Source: Helicobacter labetoulli (lineage in GTDB: Bacteria > Campylobacterota > Campylobacteria > Campylobacterales > Helicobacteraceae). Taken from it: DNA of 64,000 nt. Shown piece after piece: positions 46,289 through 55,022 of this stretch; position 1 is the stretch's first letter; every line of letters begins with the position of its first letter. The translations under genes were made by a program, and so were the position numbers. The DNA is taken from assembly GCF_003670275.1 (NCBI RefSeq), contig NZ_QXJF01000002.1, positions 62,001 through 126,000 on the forward strand, read 5' to 3'. A model generated the notes under the pieces. That model was not told where the DNA came from. It was given only the letters and a program-made list of their open reading frames with translations, and searched no databases.

Positions 46289-46930
46289 CTAGTCCTGCTT
46301 GTCTTGCTTTTTTTCACTCTCGTCTTGATAATTAAAAACCGGCAATGAAAGCTTGTAGAAAATCGCCAAAAGTCTAGCCACTACTCCCACAAAAAGTGTA
46401 AGGATTGTAACAAGCATAGTATCCATTTTTGCATATTCAAGCAGGGCATAATACATTCCCCCAGCGATGATAGCAATCCCTGCATAAATCTCTTTTTGAA
46501 ACACAAGGGGAATCCGCATACATAAAATATCACGCAAGATTCCACCAAACACCCCTGTAATAACCGCCGCACTCACTGCGATGATAAAGCCATACTCCTT
46601 ATCAATCGCCACTTGCGCACCCAAAATACTAAAGACCACTAGCCCCACTGCATCAAGTGTGAGAAACACAGATTCAGATTTTGTAACAACGCGTGGGACT
46701 TGTGTGGTAAGCAAAGCCGCCACACAAATAAGAATCACATATTCAGGGTGAGCTACCCAAGTAAGCGGATAGTGATTGAGTAAAATATCACGGATTGAAC
46801 CACCACCAATAGCCGTAACAAGTGCAATAAACATCACGCCAAATAAATCCATTCTATGCTTTCCAGCAGCAAGAGCACCCGTCATACCCTCTGCAGTAAT
46901 GGCAATAATATAAAGCGTTGTTAAAAGCAT
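46289..46930 (-). CDS. TRIC/UPF0126-family membrane protein
   Basis: 213 residues with seven hydrophobic segments arranged as two repeats of the UPF0126 unit ([32 protein letters not shown] and [20 protein letters not shown]). Bacterial members are trimeric cation channels or, in some reports, glycine-related transporters. The same gene adjoins dnaX in Helicobacter. It probably lies alone; it ends 66 bases upstream of dnaX's start. Confidence 0.85.
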   Translation of the reverse strand: MLLTTLYIIAITAEGMTGALAAGKHRMDLFGVMFIALVTAIGGGSIRDILLNHYPLTWVAHPEYVILICVAALLTTQVPRVVTKSESVFLTLDAVGLVVFSILGAQVAIDKEYGFIIAVSAAVITGVFGGILRDILCMRIPLVFQKEIYAGIAIIAGGMYYALLEYAKMDTMLVTILTLFVGVVARLLAIFYKLSLPVFNYQDESEKKQDKQD

Positions 46931-47024
46931 AGCCCACCTTTAAGTCAAAATCACTACAAGCACAAAAGCTAAAAGTCAAAACTATAATAGAATCTAGCTA
47001 TAAAAGTGCTAAAACTTTTGAGTA

Positions 47025-47040
47025 TGGAATCACTTTTGCT
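47025..47040 (+). promoter_or_regulatory. Sigma-54 (-24/-12) promoter of flgG
   Basis: TGGAATCACTTTTGCT has the invariant GG at -24 and GC at -12 with exactly ten bases between them, and TTGCT at -12. It lies 65 bases before the flgG start. Helicobacter rod/hook genes are RpoN-regulated, and rpoN itself is at 42.0-43.3 kb. Confidence 0.8.
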
Positions 47041-47104
47041 TAAAAACCCACAAATTGCTTCATAAAAGTAACAATTCCACAAGATTGAGACAAAGGATAA
47101 AACT

Positions 47105-47893
47105 ATGATGAGATCACTCTACACTGCCACTACCGGTATGCTAGGACAACAAATGCAAATTGACAATACTTCAAACAACATTGCCAATGTCAATACTACG
47201 GGCTACAAAAAGCAAAGGGCGGAGTTTGCGGATTTATTCTATCAAGTATTGCAATACGCTGGAACAAGCACAAGTGAGACCACTATCTCGCCCACAGGTA
47301 TTGAAGTGGGTATAGGTGTGCGACCTGTGGCAGTGCAAAAAATGTTCTCACAAGGACACCCCAAAGAGACTGAAAACAACCTTGATGTCGCAATCACAGG
47401 CAATGGATTTTTCCAAATTGAGTTGCCCGATGGCAATATCGCCTACACCAGAGCAGGGAGCTTTAAGCTTGATAATAATGGCAATGTCGTTAATGCGGAG
47501 GGCTATAGACTTATCCCCGAGCTTACCATTCCAGAGGGAGCGACACAAATTAATATCGGCACAGATGGCACGGTGAGCGTGATTGAAGGGAATCAAACAG
47601 AAGTCAATGTGCTAGGACAAATTGAGATTGTGAATTTTATTAATCCTGCTGGACTTCACTCTTTGGGCGATAATCTTTTTATCAACACAAATGCTTCTGG
47701 CGACCCTGTGGCAGGAGTGCCCGGATTAGATGGCTTTGGGCAGTTGCGACAGGGATTTTTAGAGTTAAGTAATGTGAAGCTTGTAGAAGAGATGACAGAC
47801 CTCATCACAGGGCAAAGAGCCTATGAAGCAAATTCAAAAAGCATTCAAACCGCAGATTCTATGCTACAAACCGTTAATGGCTTAAAACGATAG
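47105..47893 (+). CDS. flgG: Flagellar distal rod protein FlgG
   Basis: 262 residues, normal size. MRSLYTATTGMLGQQMQIDNTSNNIANVNTTGYKK is the N-terminal flagellar rod motif; ELSNVKLVEEMTDLITGQRAYEANSKSIQTADSML is the C-terminal coiled-coil motif. AAAGGA is 7 bases before ATG 47105. It is exported by the flagellar type III system to build the distal rod. A sigma-54 promoter precedes it, and a broken methyltransferase gene follows 32 bases after. Confidence 0.97.
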   Translation: MMRSLYTATTGMLGQQMQIDNTSNNIANVNTTGYKKQRAEFADLFYQVLQYAGTSTSETTISPTGIEVGIGVRPVAVQKMFSQGHPKETENNLDVAITGNGFFQIELPDGNIAYTRAGSFKLDNNGNVVNAEGYRLIPELTIPEGATQINIGTDGTVSVIEGNQTEVNVLGQIEIVNFINPAGLHSLGDNLFINTNASGDPVAGVPGLDGFGQLRQGFLELSNVKLVEEMTDLITGQRAYEANSKSIQTADSMLQTVNGLKR

Positions 47894-47925
47894 GTTGAGT
47901 AAAAAGCAAGTAAAAGGAGTGAGTG

Positions 47926-48781
47926 ATGTTTGATAATTTTCCAAAGACTAGAAGTCCATTGCCACAAACTTATCAGGCTATCTATGAGCAACATTATAAG
48001 AACAATAGAGATGGATAAGGAACGGCAAGTGGCTTAGCCCAAAAATTAGAGCGTTGGCTACATCACAAGGTAGCAAATGATACACAAGGTATTAGCGGAT
48101 ATAAAACGCTAGAAATAGGTGCAGGAACGCTTAATCAAATATCCTATGAAAGCGATTTCACACATTATGATATTATAGAGCCATTCAAAGCCCTTTATAA
48201 AGATTCCCCAAAACTCCAACATATCAATGCCATATATAAAGATATTGCAGAAATAGCACAAAGTAGTGATATTAACGGGGGGGGGGGGGGTAAATACAAA
48301 TGCCGATAAAATAAGTGCATTTGCTAAATCCCACATAGAATCCCCTGCTTCCCTTGAATCCACGCAATCCATTAAATCCCAAATCCAAAGCGCATTTTAT
48401 GACAGAATCACATCTTGTGCGGTTTTAGAACATATTGCAAACTTGCCTGAAGTAGTAGCACACCCGTGCTTGTTGCTGAAAGATGATGGCGTGTTTTCCG
48501 CTGCTATCCCAAGCCAAGCTAGATTCCTATGGACTTTGGCTTACAAACTCTCAACCGGCATAGATTTTAGGCTTAAATACAAGCTAGATTATGATGTCAT
48601 TATGAATTATGAGCATATCAACACACAAGCTGAAATTGTTGAAATATGCGATTATTTCTTTGATTCTGTGAAAAAGTCGCTTTTTGGCGTGTGTGATGAA
48701 TTGTCAATCTACACGCACCTTTCTTGCAGAAAACCAAATAGACAAAGGGCAAAAGAGTATCTTATCTCGCTTCAAGCTTAG
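47926..48781 (+). pseudogene. SAM-dependent methyltransferase with an in-frame stop and an out-of-frame poly-G tract
   Basis: A good ribosome site (AAAAGGAG) precedes ATG 47926: MFDNFPKTRSPLPQTYQAIY..., then TAA at codon 31 (48016-48018). The same frame continues open with LEIGAGTLNQISYE (SAM motif I), YDIIEPFKALY and SSDIN, then fourteen G. After them the correct frame is shifted and carries CAVLEHIANLPEVVAHPCLLLKDDG and GVCDELSIYTHLS to 48781. Thirteen or sixteen G would heal the tract but not the stop; a one-base change (AAA to TAA) could explain it. Intact length would be about 284 residues. It is a class I methyltransferase of surface-glycan type. Confidence 0.82.
48277..48290 (+). repeat. 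Poly-G contingency tract (14 G) in broken methyltransferase
   Basis: Fourteen G, the longest tract here. As is, reading ends within six codons (KYKCR stop). Thirteen or sixteen joins INGGGG to VNTNADK. Confidence 0.92.
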
Positions 48782-48790
48782 TCTCAAATC

Positions 48791-48832
48791 TATTTTAGAA
48801 TCCACAGCTTGATGAATGTAGATTCTAAAATA
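48791..48832. terminator. Bidirectional hairpin between convergent genes, AGAATC/GATTCT pair
   Basis: A perfect 12-bp inverted repeat, TATTTTAGAATC (48791-48802) and GATTCTAAAATA (48821-48832), with an 18-base loop. It lies between the methyltransferase stop and the SGNH gene's stop. T/A-rich arm ends can serve as U-runs either way. Confidence 0.65.
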
Positions 48833-48838
48833 TAAAGA

Positions 48839-50068
48839 TTATTTCACCCTTTGTAATTCGTAAAAAATCTTATCCGCTACAAGTTTGTAGCCATTTGGCA
48901 GTAAATGCACATCGGCTTTGGCTAAGGCGGCTTCCTCCCACTTTTTCTTACCCCCACTTTGATTGATAAAGCCCTCTAAATCAAAGAGCATTGTTTGCTT
49001 TTGTTTAGCCACTTTGATAACCGCCTCTCTCACGACCTTAGCGTTTTTACTCATCTTATACACTGCTTTTTTACGCCTTGAGGCATTGCTTACCTTTTGT
49101 ACCACAGGGGGCGGGGTAAGGAGCAAAATACTAGCAGTTGGATTAGCCTCCCTTATATTGTCAATCAAATCGCTGTAATTTTTCACAAAAAGCGATTCGT
49201 TAAAGGTATCATACAACGCGTCATTTGAACCATAGCAAAGGATAACTAAATCCGCAGGAAGAAAACGCATTTGCTGCATAAAAAGTGCCTTATCCCATTT
49301 CAGCCATAAATTTGAACGCGCCCCATTTATGCCAAGATTCTCAACAATATTATTTTTCTTATCCCCATTTGTGAGAAAAAATCCACCAAGCAACACTTTT
49401 TCATTTAAAACACGGATTGTGGCAGGATAGTCTAAATCTAGGGTGAGAAACTGCCATACAAAAGGGCGTTTAGCATTGATAATAAAGCGTTGATTGCTAG
49501 AATCTTCCACGACCAAGGCACTTTCTTTATTTGGAGCTTTAAAGATAATTTTTGTCTGTATTGGTTTTTTAGAATCTTGAGACTTTTCTAAGCTTTTGGG
49601 TATAAGGGTAATAGAGGCTGGAAGCTCAAGAGGTCTAGCCACAACGCCACCTAATGGATATTCATCAAGCTCGTGTAGGCGAGAGTTTAGAATCTCAAAA
49701 TTTTCACTTTCATATTTTAAGGCAATATTTTGATGATAGCTTGGATAAAGCGGATACACAAAGCCTAGCGTGTAGTCTTTAAATAGCAACCCTCTCAACC
49801 GATGGGAGAAAAAATCTCCCGCAATATGAGAATCCCCCAAAACACGAATGCTAAGATTCTGCCTCTCTTTAATCTTTTGTTTTAAGGCTTTGGGAATATC
49901 AGTTTGATAGTTGATAATGCCTTGTGTGGATTCTAAAAGCTTCTTACTCACATTTGGAATCTTAGGCTCACTTTGCTCACTTATAGCCTTTGTAATGAGT
50001 TTGAGCGGATATTCTTCACTCACACTCACACTTACACAAAGCATACAAGCCATAATGATGTTTTTCAT
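48839..50068 (-). CDS. Periplasmic SGNH/GDSL hydrolase, Ape1-like peptidoglycan O-acetylesterase candidate
   Basis: 409 residues with a signal peptide (KNIIMACMLCVSVSVSEE). SGNH blocks: IRVLGDSHIAGDFF (Ser nucleophile, ~90), a central beta-rich insert (~130-230), LVILCYGSNDALYD (~290) and KADVHLLPNGYKLV (catalytic Asp/His, ~390). It overlaps the preceding gene by 4 bases and is third in patA-SGNH-SGNH, the arrangement of the Campylobacter patA/patB/ape1 cluster, in which Ape1 removes O-acetyl groups from MurNAc. Assigning Ape1 versus a second transferase is by order and architecture, not proof. Confidence 0.75.
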   Translation of the reverse strand: MKNIIMACMLCVSVSVSEEYPLKLITKAISEQSEPKIPNVSKKLLESTQGIINYQTDIPKALKQKIKERQNLSIRVLGDSHIAGDFFSHRLRGLLFKDYTLGFVYPLYPSYHQNIALKYESENFEILNSRLHELDEYPLGGVVARPLELPASITLIPKSLEKSQDSKKPIQTKIIFKAPNKESALVVEDSSNQRFIINAKRPFVWQFLTLDLDYPATIRVLNEKVLLGGFFLTNGDKKNNIVENLGINGARSNLWLKWDKALFMQQMRFLPADLVILCYGSNDALYDTFNESLFVKNYSDLIDNIREANPTASILLLTPPPVVQKVSNASRRKKAVYKMSKNAKVVREAVIKVAKQKQTMLFDLEGFINQSGGKKKWEEAALAKADVHLLPNGYKLVADKIFYELQRVK

Positions 50069-51489
50069 TCTACCCCACCTTGTGAAAGCCCCTCTTCACT
50101 CTCTTGTGGGGTAGTTTCAAGCGGAAGCACTTCAAGGTTATTGAGCAGAATATTTGCCATTATTTGATAACCCCTTGCAGTGAAATGTACCCCATCATCA
50201 GCACGCACCTGCACACTCTTACCCTTAGCGTTTTTGATAAAGGCGGAATATTTTCCACCTTGGGTAATAATGCCATTACTTTGGAAGAAATACTCTCCAC
50301 TTTGTTTGACTGCTGCTTCATAAAGCGTATTAAGATACATTATCTTATCGTTAAGTGATTTTTCACGCACACTTGGCACTTCATACCACGCTACCCGCAC
50401 ACCATATCCTTGAGCTACTTGTAAAATCTCATCAATGCGTTGGGTATAAATCTCCTCCCACAAAGGACTTTTAAACGCAATATTTTTTTTCATACTCCAC
50501 GGGTCATTTGCCCCCAAAAGCACAACGACAAGCGAAATGTGCGGATTTTTTTCTAAAGCGTCCCTTGTGGCTACTTCCCAATTAAAATAATGCTTATAAG
50601 TCAGTCCCGTGCTATGTTTGCTAAGATTTATCCCCTGAATCTTTGTCTTTTTAAACGCTCTTAGCAAATAGGGTGCAACGCCTTGCATCATAGAATCCCC
50701 AATAAGCAAAATACCCTCCCCCTCACTCACTTGGATTCTAGGATTATTAATACTTCTTATGGGCGTATAGCTCTCTTGTACTGGCTGTGGTGGAGGCTGC
50801 AAAGTATTTGATTGTGGGATATTTTGAGGCAAAGAGCTTGGCTCAAGCGGTGCGGTATCTTGCGGAGTATTAAAAAGAGAATCTTTAGTGGAGTCTTCCT
50901 GCGTATTTGAGGGCAGTGAATCTTGCAAATCTTTGGGCAATGTGGGAGCAGAATCTCCTGTGGTGGCGATATTTTTTAACACTGCTTCTATGGGATTAGA
51001 ATCTTGGGGATTAGAATCTTGCAAAATAGAATCCTGTGAAGCGGGGTCATAAGGCTTAGAATCTATGCTAGATTCTGCCTTCTCATCTAAAGATGTATCG
51101 CGTGAATCTTGCTCGTGATGTGGTGCAATGGAATGCGTGGGAGAATGTGCGGTGGGCTTATGTGGAGATTTATTAGTTTTGCTAGAATCTGTGCTAGATT
51201 CTAGTATTATCATATCTTCTGTCTCGCTATTTATCCCATCAAATGTGCCAAAAACTTGCACCCGCAAAGATTCTAGCCTACTCATCAGCATATCACTTGT
51301 GGCAAAAAGGAAGTTATCTTTAAGATACAAAGCACTATACATACTTCCCAAAAATTGCATAGCCACATTTTCACTCTCACTAAAATTATGGTATTGCTGC
51401 TCCACATAGCTTACAATGGAGCTATGCAAATAAAAAAGCAACTGCAAAAATGTAAAAAGAGCGATGAAAATAAACTGCAACGCACGCAT
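50065..51489 (-). CDS. Membrane-anchored DUF459/SGNH protein, PatB-like candidate
   Basis: 474 residues. An N-terminal transmembrane helix (FIFIALFTFLQLLFYLHSS) is followed by a long Ser/Asp/Pro/Gln-rich disordered region (~95-235, with repeated QDS/DSNPQ) and a C-terminal SGNH domain: LLIGDSMMQGVAPYLL (~262), VVLLGANDPWSMKK (~330), RADDGVHFTARGYQI (~445). This is the DUF459 family found beside MBOAT acyltransferases; in the Campylobacter cluster the equivalent (PatB) transfers acetate to peptidoglycan in the periplasm. The linker's DNA is dense in AGATTCT words (50990-51190). It overlaps the upstream MBOAT gene by one base. Confidence 0.75.
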   Translation of the reverse strand: MRALQFIFIALFTFLQLLFYLHSSIVSYVEQQYHNFSESENVAMQFLGSMYSALYLKDNFLFATSDMLMSRLESLRVQVFGTFDGINSETEDMIILESSTDSSKTNKSPHKPTAHSPTHSIAPHHEQDSRDTSLDEKAESSIDSKPYDPASQDSILQDSNPQDSNPIEAVLKNIATTGDSAPTLPKDLQDSLPSNTQEDSTKDSLFNTPQDTAPLEPSSLPQNIPQSNTLQPPPQPVQESYTPIRSINNPRIQVSEGEGILLIGDSMMQGVAPYLLRAFKKTKIQGINLSKHSTGLTYKHYFNWEVATRDALEKNPHISLVVVLLGANDPWSMKKNIAFKSPLWEEIYTQRIDEILQVAQGYGVRVAWYEVPSVREKSLNDKIMYLNTLYEAAVKQSGEYFFQSNGIITQGGKYSAFIKNAKGKSVQVRADDGVHFTARGYQIMANILLNNLEVLPLETTPQESEEGLSQGGVE

Positions 51490-52895
51490 TAAAAACTCGC
51501 ATAAATAAAATTAGGAATACCACTAGGCATAAAGCCCACAATAAGCATGAATATCACCGCTAGGACAATGGGCTTTAACACAAGGGGAATAACACTAAAA
51601 AGGCTTTGTGTAGATTCTATGGCTTTAGACATAAATGGGTAGAGTAAAAATAGCACTACAAAGCCTCCAAGCACACCCCACACATATATGGGCGAAGTGA
51701 GCGAAAAATTTTGATACATTGCACGAAAAAAGTTTATTGCCTCATCAAGTGAATGATAATAAAAAAATATCCAACACAAACTCACAAATAAAAATGTCAA
51801 ACTCGCCCCACCAAAAGGCAGTTTTGGCAATCCTAGCTGCTTGTAGCAATTCAGCACCACAAGCCCAAATCCGTGCAAAAACCCCCAAATGAGAAAAGTC
51901 CAAGTATTGCCGTGCCAAATACCTGAAAGCCCAAAGGCAAATAGCACGAGAATCTGTGTCATCACAAAGCCATTTTTGTTGCCTCCAAGCGGAATATAAA
52001 TATAATCACGGATAAAACTTGAAAGACTGATATGCCATCTATTCCAAAAATCTTTAAGATTCTTTGCCATATAGGGCATATTAAAATTTGGTGGCAAGAC
52101 AAAGCCAAGCATAAGCCCAAAGGCACATACAAGATTCACATATCCGCTAAAATCACAATAAATCTGCACGCTATACGCAAACATAGCACTAAGCAATTCA
52201 AAGCTATGGTAGGAAAAAGGAGTATTTAAAATGGGCGTGGCATACATTTGCGCGTAGTTGGCGATAAGGACTTTTTTTACCACACCAAAAAGTATTAACG
52301 CGATAATCAAATCAAGTGAGCCAAGCTCTTTTTTGGCGTGGTATTGGGAAAAGAAAAAATGACTTCGCATAATAGGACCAGCAAGAAAAGTAGCAAAAAA
52401 TGAAAGGTATGTTGCTAAGGCTACAAAGCTTTGCAGAGCGGGATTTTGCTCCTCATAATATTCATCTCGCATAAGATTCTTGCTCTCTTTATATACTTGA
52501 TTCAAATAGGTAATGGAATTAAAAGTATAAAAACTCAATCCCAAAGGAAAGATAATATCAGATTCTAAAAAATCAAGCCCAAAGAGTATAAGCAAGGCAT
52601 CAAACTCATCTTTGATATTTGCATAATATTTAAAAAAACACAAAAATAGCACACATACACCAACACAAGCAAGAAACACAAAACGCACCCTTGCCGTGTC
52701 AATAAAAAGAGCTAAAACATACACAAGACAAGTATAAACCCCCACAATGAGTGCAAAATATGGGCTAAAAAGATAAATCACAAGGTAGTTAAACCCTAAA
52801 AGCAAAAGATTTTGAATCTTAGAGGACTTCACCGCCCAATAGAGCGAAAAAAACACAAGCAATAAAACGCTAAATTCAATGGAGAAAAAACTCAT
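51489..52895 (-). CDS. patA: MBOAT O-acyltransferase, PatA-like
   Basis: 468 residues from ATG 52895. The frame is open 36 codons further up, but those residues do not resemble the family, whose N-terminus begins MSFFSIEFSVLLLVFFSLYW. About eleven membrane helices. MBOAT motifs: FWNRWHISLSSFIRDYIYIPLGG (conserved His region) and FGLSGIWHGNTWTFLIWG (catalytic His). It passes acetyl groups across the inner membrane to the periplasmic SGNH partner encoded downstream. It contains no inserts or G-tract, unlike the second MBOAT gene at 59.9-62.5 kb. Confidence 0.85.
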   Translation of the reverse strand: MSFFSIEFSVLLLVFFSLYWAVKSSKIQNLLLLGFNYLVIYLFSPYFALIVGVYTCLVYVLALFIDTARVRFVFLACVGVCVLFLCFFKYYANIKDEFDALLILFGLDFLESDIIFPLGLSFYTFNSITYLNQVYKESKNLMRDEYYEEQNPALQSFVALATYLSFFATFLAGPIMRSHFFFSQYHAKKELGSLDLIIALILFGVVKKVLIANYAQMYATPILNTPFSYHSFELLSAMFAYSVQIYCDFSGYVNLVCAFGLMLGFVLPPNFNMPYMAKNLKDFWNRWHISLSSFIRDYIYIPLGGNKNGFVMTQILVLFAFGLSGIWHGNTWTFLIWGFLHGFGLVVLNCYKQLGLPKLPFGGASLTFLFVSLCWIFFYYHSLDEAINFFRAMYQNFSLTSPIYVWGVLGGFVVLFLLYPFMSKAIESTQSLFSVIPLVLKPIVLAVIFMLIVGFMPSGIPNFIYASF

Positions 52896-53029
52896 ATTTC
52901 TAATTTGCCCTTTTGTGCGAAATCTGTAATTTTGATTTGGAACAGCATTATAAGCAGAGCCATTATGGCAAAACTTATACCACACAATGCAAACAACTTG
53001 CATAAGGGGTGTTGCCTTTAAATTTAAAG

Positions 53030-53498
53030 TTAAGATTCTAAGCGATAAATGCGATTATTAAACCCAAAGACATCATATGCCATAGTGTGAAAGATAAAAC
53101 CAAACTTCTCGTAGAATCCACATAAATCACTGCAAAGATAGAGGTTTGTAAATCCTGCTTTTTTGCAATCAAGCTTTGCTTTTTCAACAAGCATTCTAGC
53201 AATGCCGCTTTTGCGATATGAGTTTTTTTACATAGAGTGCCACTAGAAATGGATAGAGATTTGCACAAGAGACAAAATCTTGCAACGCCACTCCTAAGCA
53301 GCCTATCACCCCTCCATTTGGCGTTAAGGCAAACAAAAAATGTGGAATAAACCCATCTACATTAAGATTGCATTGCAAAACTTCTGTATAAAATTGCTTT
53401 GACTTCTCATCTGCCCACGCTTTTAACACAAAATCCTTTGCCTTATCAAATAAATACGGATTGTCTTTGAGTGAGCAAATACTTGCTTGCACATCCAT
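53030..53498 (-). pseudogene. GNAT-family N-acetyltransferase interrupted by an A7 frameshift
   Basis: ATG 53498 opens MDVQASICSLKDNPYLF and reaches NLYPFLVALYV, the beta4 strand of a GNAT domain. A run of seven A on the coding strand (T at 53223-53229) then shifts the frame into a stop at 53196. With six A the next frame continues NSYRKSGIARMLVEKAKLDC (the acetyl-CoA pyrophosphate loop R/QxxGxA) and NLYLCSDLCGFYEKFGF to a stop at 53030. Intact size is about 155 residues. Slippage at A7, a fixed mutation or a sequencing error would all fit. Substrate unknown. It follows the DedA gene by 14 bases. Confidence 0.8.
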
Positions 53499-53512
53499 TA
53501 TAAGCCCCTAAC

Positions 53513-54085
53513 CTACAATGTCTTTTTGACTTTTTTAGAAACTTGCGAGATGATAAGAAAGAGCAGAGCCATAAGCCCAAATAACACAAAGGGCAGGACA
53601 TAAGAGTGCGTGTCAATCTTTTCAAGCAAGGCAATCACCCCACTACTTGCATAATACCCCACTACACCCACAATAACCGCCCACAGCACACAAGAGAGTG
53701 CATTGATAACATAGAATCTAGAGAGATTAAAACGACTAAAGCCAATGGCAAGGGGAATGATTGTCTTCACGCCATAGAGATACTTACTTAGCACGATAAG
53801 CCACGCATCATAGCGTTTAAGCCAAACTTGTGCGAGGGCAATTTTGCGTCTGTGCTTTTGAAGCATAGTGTTTATATCTTTCTTTTGATACCTTGCAAGA
53901 TAGGCTAAAAGTGAGCTGCCAACGATATTCCCCGCACACGCAATAGGCACAGCAAGCCACAAGTCCATTTTGCCTAAAGCACTCATTACACCAGCGGTGA
54001 TAAGCCCTACATATCCACCACCAAGAGAATATACAAACAAAATCACATAACCCAATTCTTCAAGTGAATCTATCACATCCTGCAT
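53513..54085 (-). CDS. DedA-family inner-membrane protein
   Basis: 190 residues. ELGYVILFVYSLGGGYVGLITAGVMSALGKMDLWLAV and GNIVGSSLLAYLARY, then KYLYGVKTIIPLAIGFSRFNLSRFYVINALS, carry the SNARE-associated/DedA signature (a conserved E/R/G pattern in re-entrant loops). Four to five membrane segments. DedA proteins act in undecaprenyl-phosphate or phospholipid flipping and membrane homeostasis. The partner in this cell is unknown. It is upstream of the broken GNAT gene in the same direction. Confidence 0.85.
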   Translation of the reverse strand: MQDVIDSLEELGYVILFVYSLGGGYVGLITAGVMSALGKMDLWLAVPIACAGNIVGSSLLAYLARYQKKDINTMLQKHRRKIALAQVWLKRYDAWLIVLSKYLYGVKTIIPLAIGFSRFNLSRFYVINALSCVLWAVIVGVVGYYASSGVIALLEKIDTHSYVLPFVLFGLMALLFLIISQVSKKVKKTL

Positions 54086-54198
54086 TGTTTTGCCCTCGTA
54101 TTTTTTGTTTGAGATTCTAGCATAATTATAATAATAAATCTCATATATATTAGCATTATCCTACAAAAATTAAAACTCACTCCCTCTATTTTACGCGC

Positions 54199-54843
54199 CT
54201 ATATGCTGTGCAGAGCCTTGTCATAAAGGCGGTAAGTCCTGCTACAAAGCCTTGCAATCTCCTCATCGTGCGTGGCAAGAATAAGGGCTGCACCATTTGT
54301 GCGAACATACGAAAAAAGAATCTCCATCACACGCCAAGCCGTTTGCTTATCAAGATTCCCCGTTGGCTCATCGGCAAAAATAATCTTTGGCTTTTTTGTC
54401 AGCACCCTTGCGATAGACAGCCTTTGCTGCTGCCCACCACTAAGCTGCCCAATAGGCTGATGCACGACACTAGCAATATCAAAAGCCTCTAAAAGATTTT
54501 CATCAATGCTTTGTTGAGATAAAATGGAGGCAACTTTGAGATTCTCCACTCCGCTGAATCCGCGAAACAAATAATGCGACTGAAACACGATGCCAAGCTC
54601 AAGACGCCGCAAAAGGAGTTGTTTTTTTGCAGGGATAGCATAAATATCTTCAATACCTAGCAGGCTCACTCTCCCTGCTTTTGGTGGCAGGAGCGTAGAG
54701 AGATTGTTCAAAATTGTAGATTTACCACTGCCACTTACGCCAAGAATAGCTATGCTCTCCCCCGCACCTGCACTGAGACTTAGATTCTCATACAAGGTTG
54801 TTTCAAAGCTATGGGCTAGAGATGTGGCATTGAGCAGATTCAT
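54199..54843 (-). CDS. LolD-like ABC transporter ATP-binding protein
   Basis: 214 residues from ATG 54843, which has AAGGA 5 bases upstream; an open extension to 54864 is probably not translated. Walker A ILGVSGSGKSTILNN, Q-loop FQSHYLFRGFSGVEN, signature QLSGGQQQRLSIAR, Walker B IIFADEPTGNLDKQ. The SHxLLPxFT-like region and size place it with the LolD/MacB-FtsE ATPases, which drive lipoprotein release or membrane-extracting permeases. No permease is next to it. Confidence 0.82.
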   Translation of the reverse strand: MNLLNATSLAHSFETTLYENLSLSAGAGESIAILGVSGSGKSTILNNLSTLLPPKAGRVSLLGIEDIYAIPAKKQLLLRRLELGIVFQSHYLFRGFSGVENLKVASILSQQSIDENLLEAFDIASVVHQPIGQLSGGQQQRLSIARVLTKKPKIIFADEPTGNLDKQTAWRVMEILFSYVRTNGAALILATHDEEIARLCSRTYRLYDKALHSI

Positions 54844-54981
54844 AATTATCCTTTTGTGTCGCATTTAAAAGGGTGTATTGTAGCACAAAAAAAGCTTTCA
54901 TTCTCAAACCCATTTGCTACCAAGCCCAGCTATATAGGCAAAATTTACCCACAATTTAGAATCTAGGAATACAATCAAAAT

Positions 54982-55000
54982 AAGCAAGATATTCTTGCTT
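54982..55000 (+). promoter_or_regulatory. Palindrome upstream of yceI
   Basis: AAGCAAGA TAT TCTTGCTT, 8-bp perfect arms, 12 bases before the Shine-Dalgarno (AAGGAG) of yceI. It could be an operator or a leader hairpin. No known regulator motif was recognised. Confidence 0.4.
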
Positions 55001-55022
55001 AAATCATAAACAAGGAGTCTTT

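Noticed and set aside
52896-53003. 36-residue N-terminal extension of the PatA-like gene
   Set aside because: The extra residues do not resemble MBOAT N-termini; MSFFSIEFSVLLL at 52895 does.
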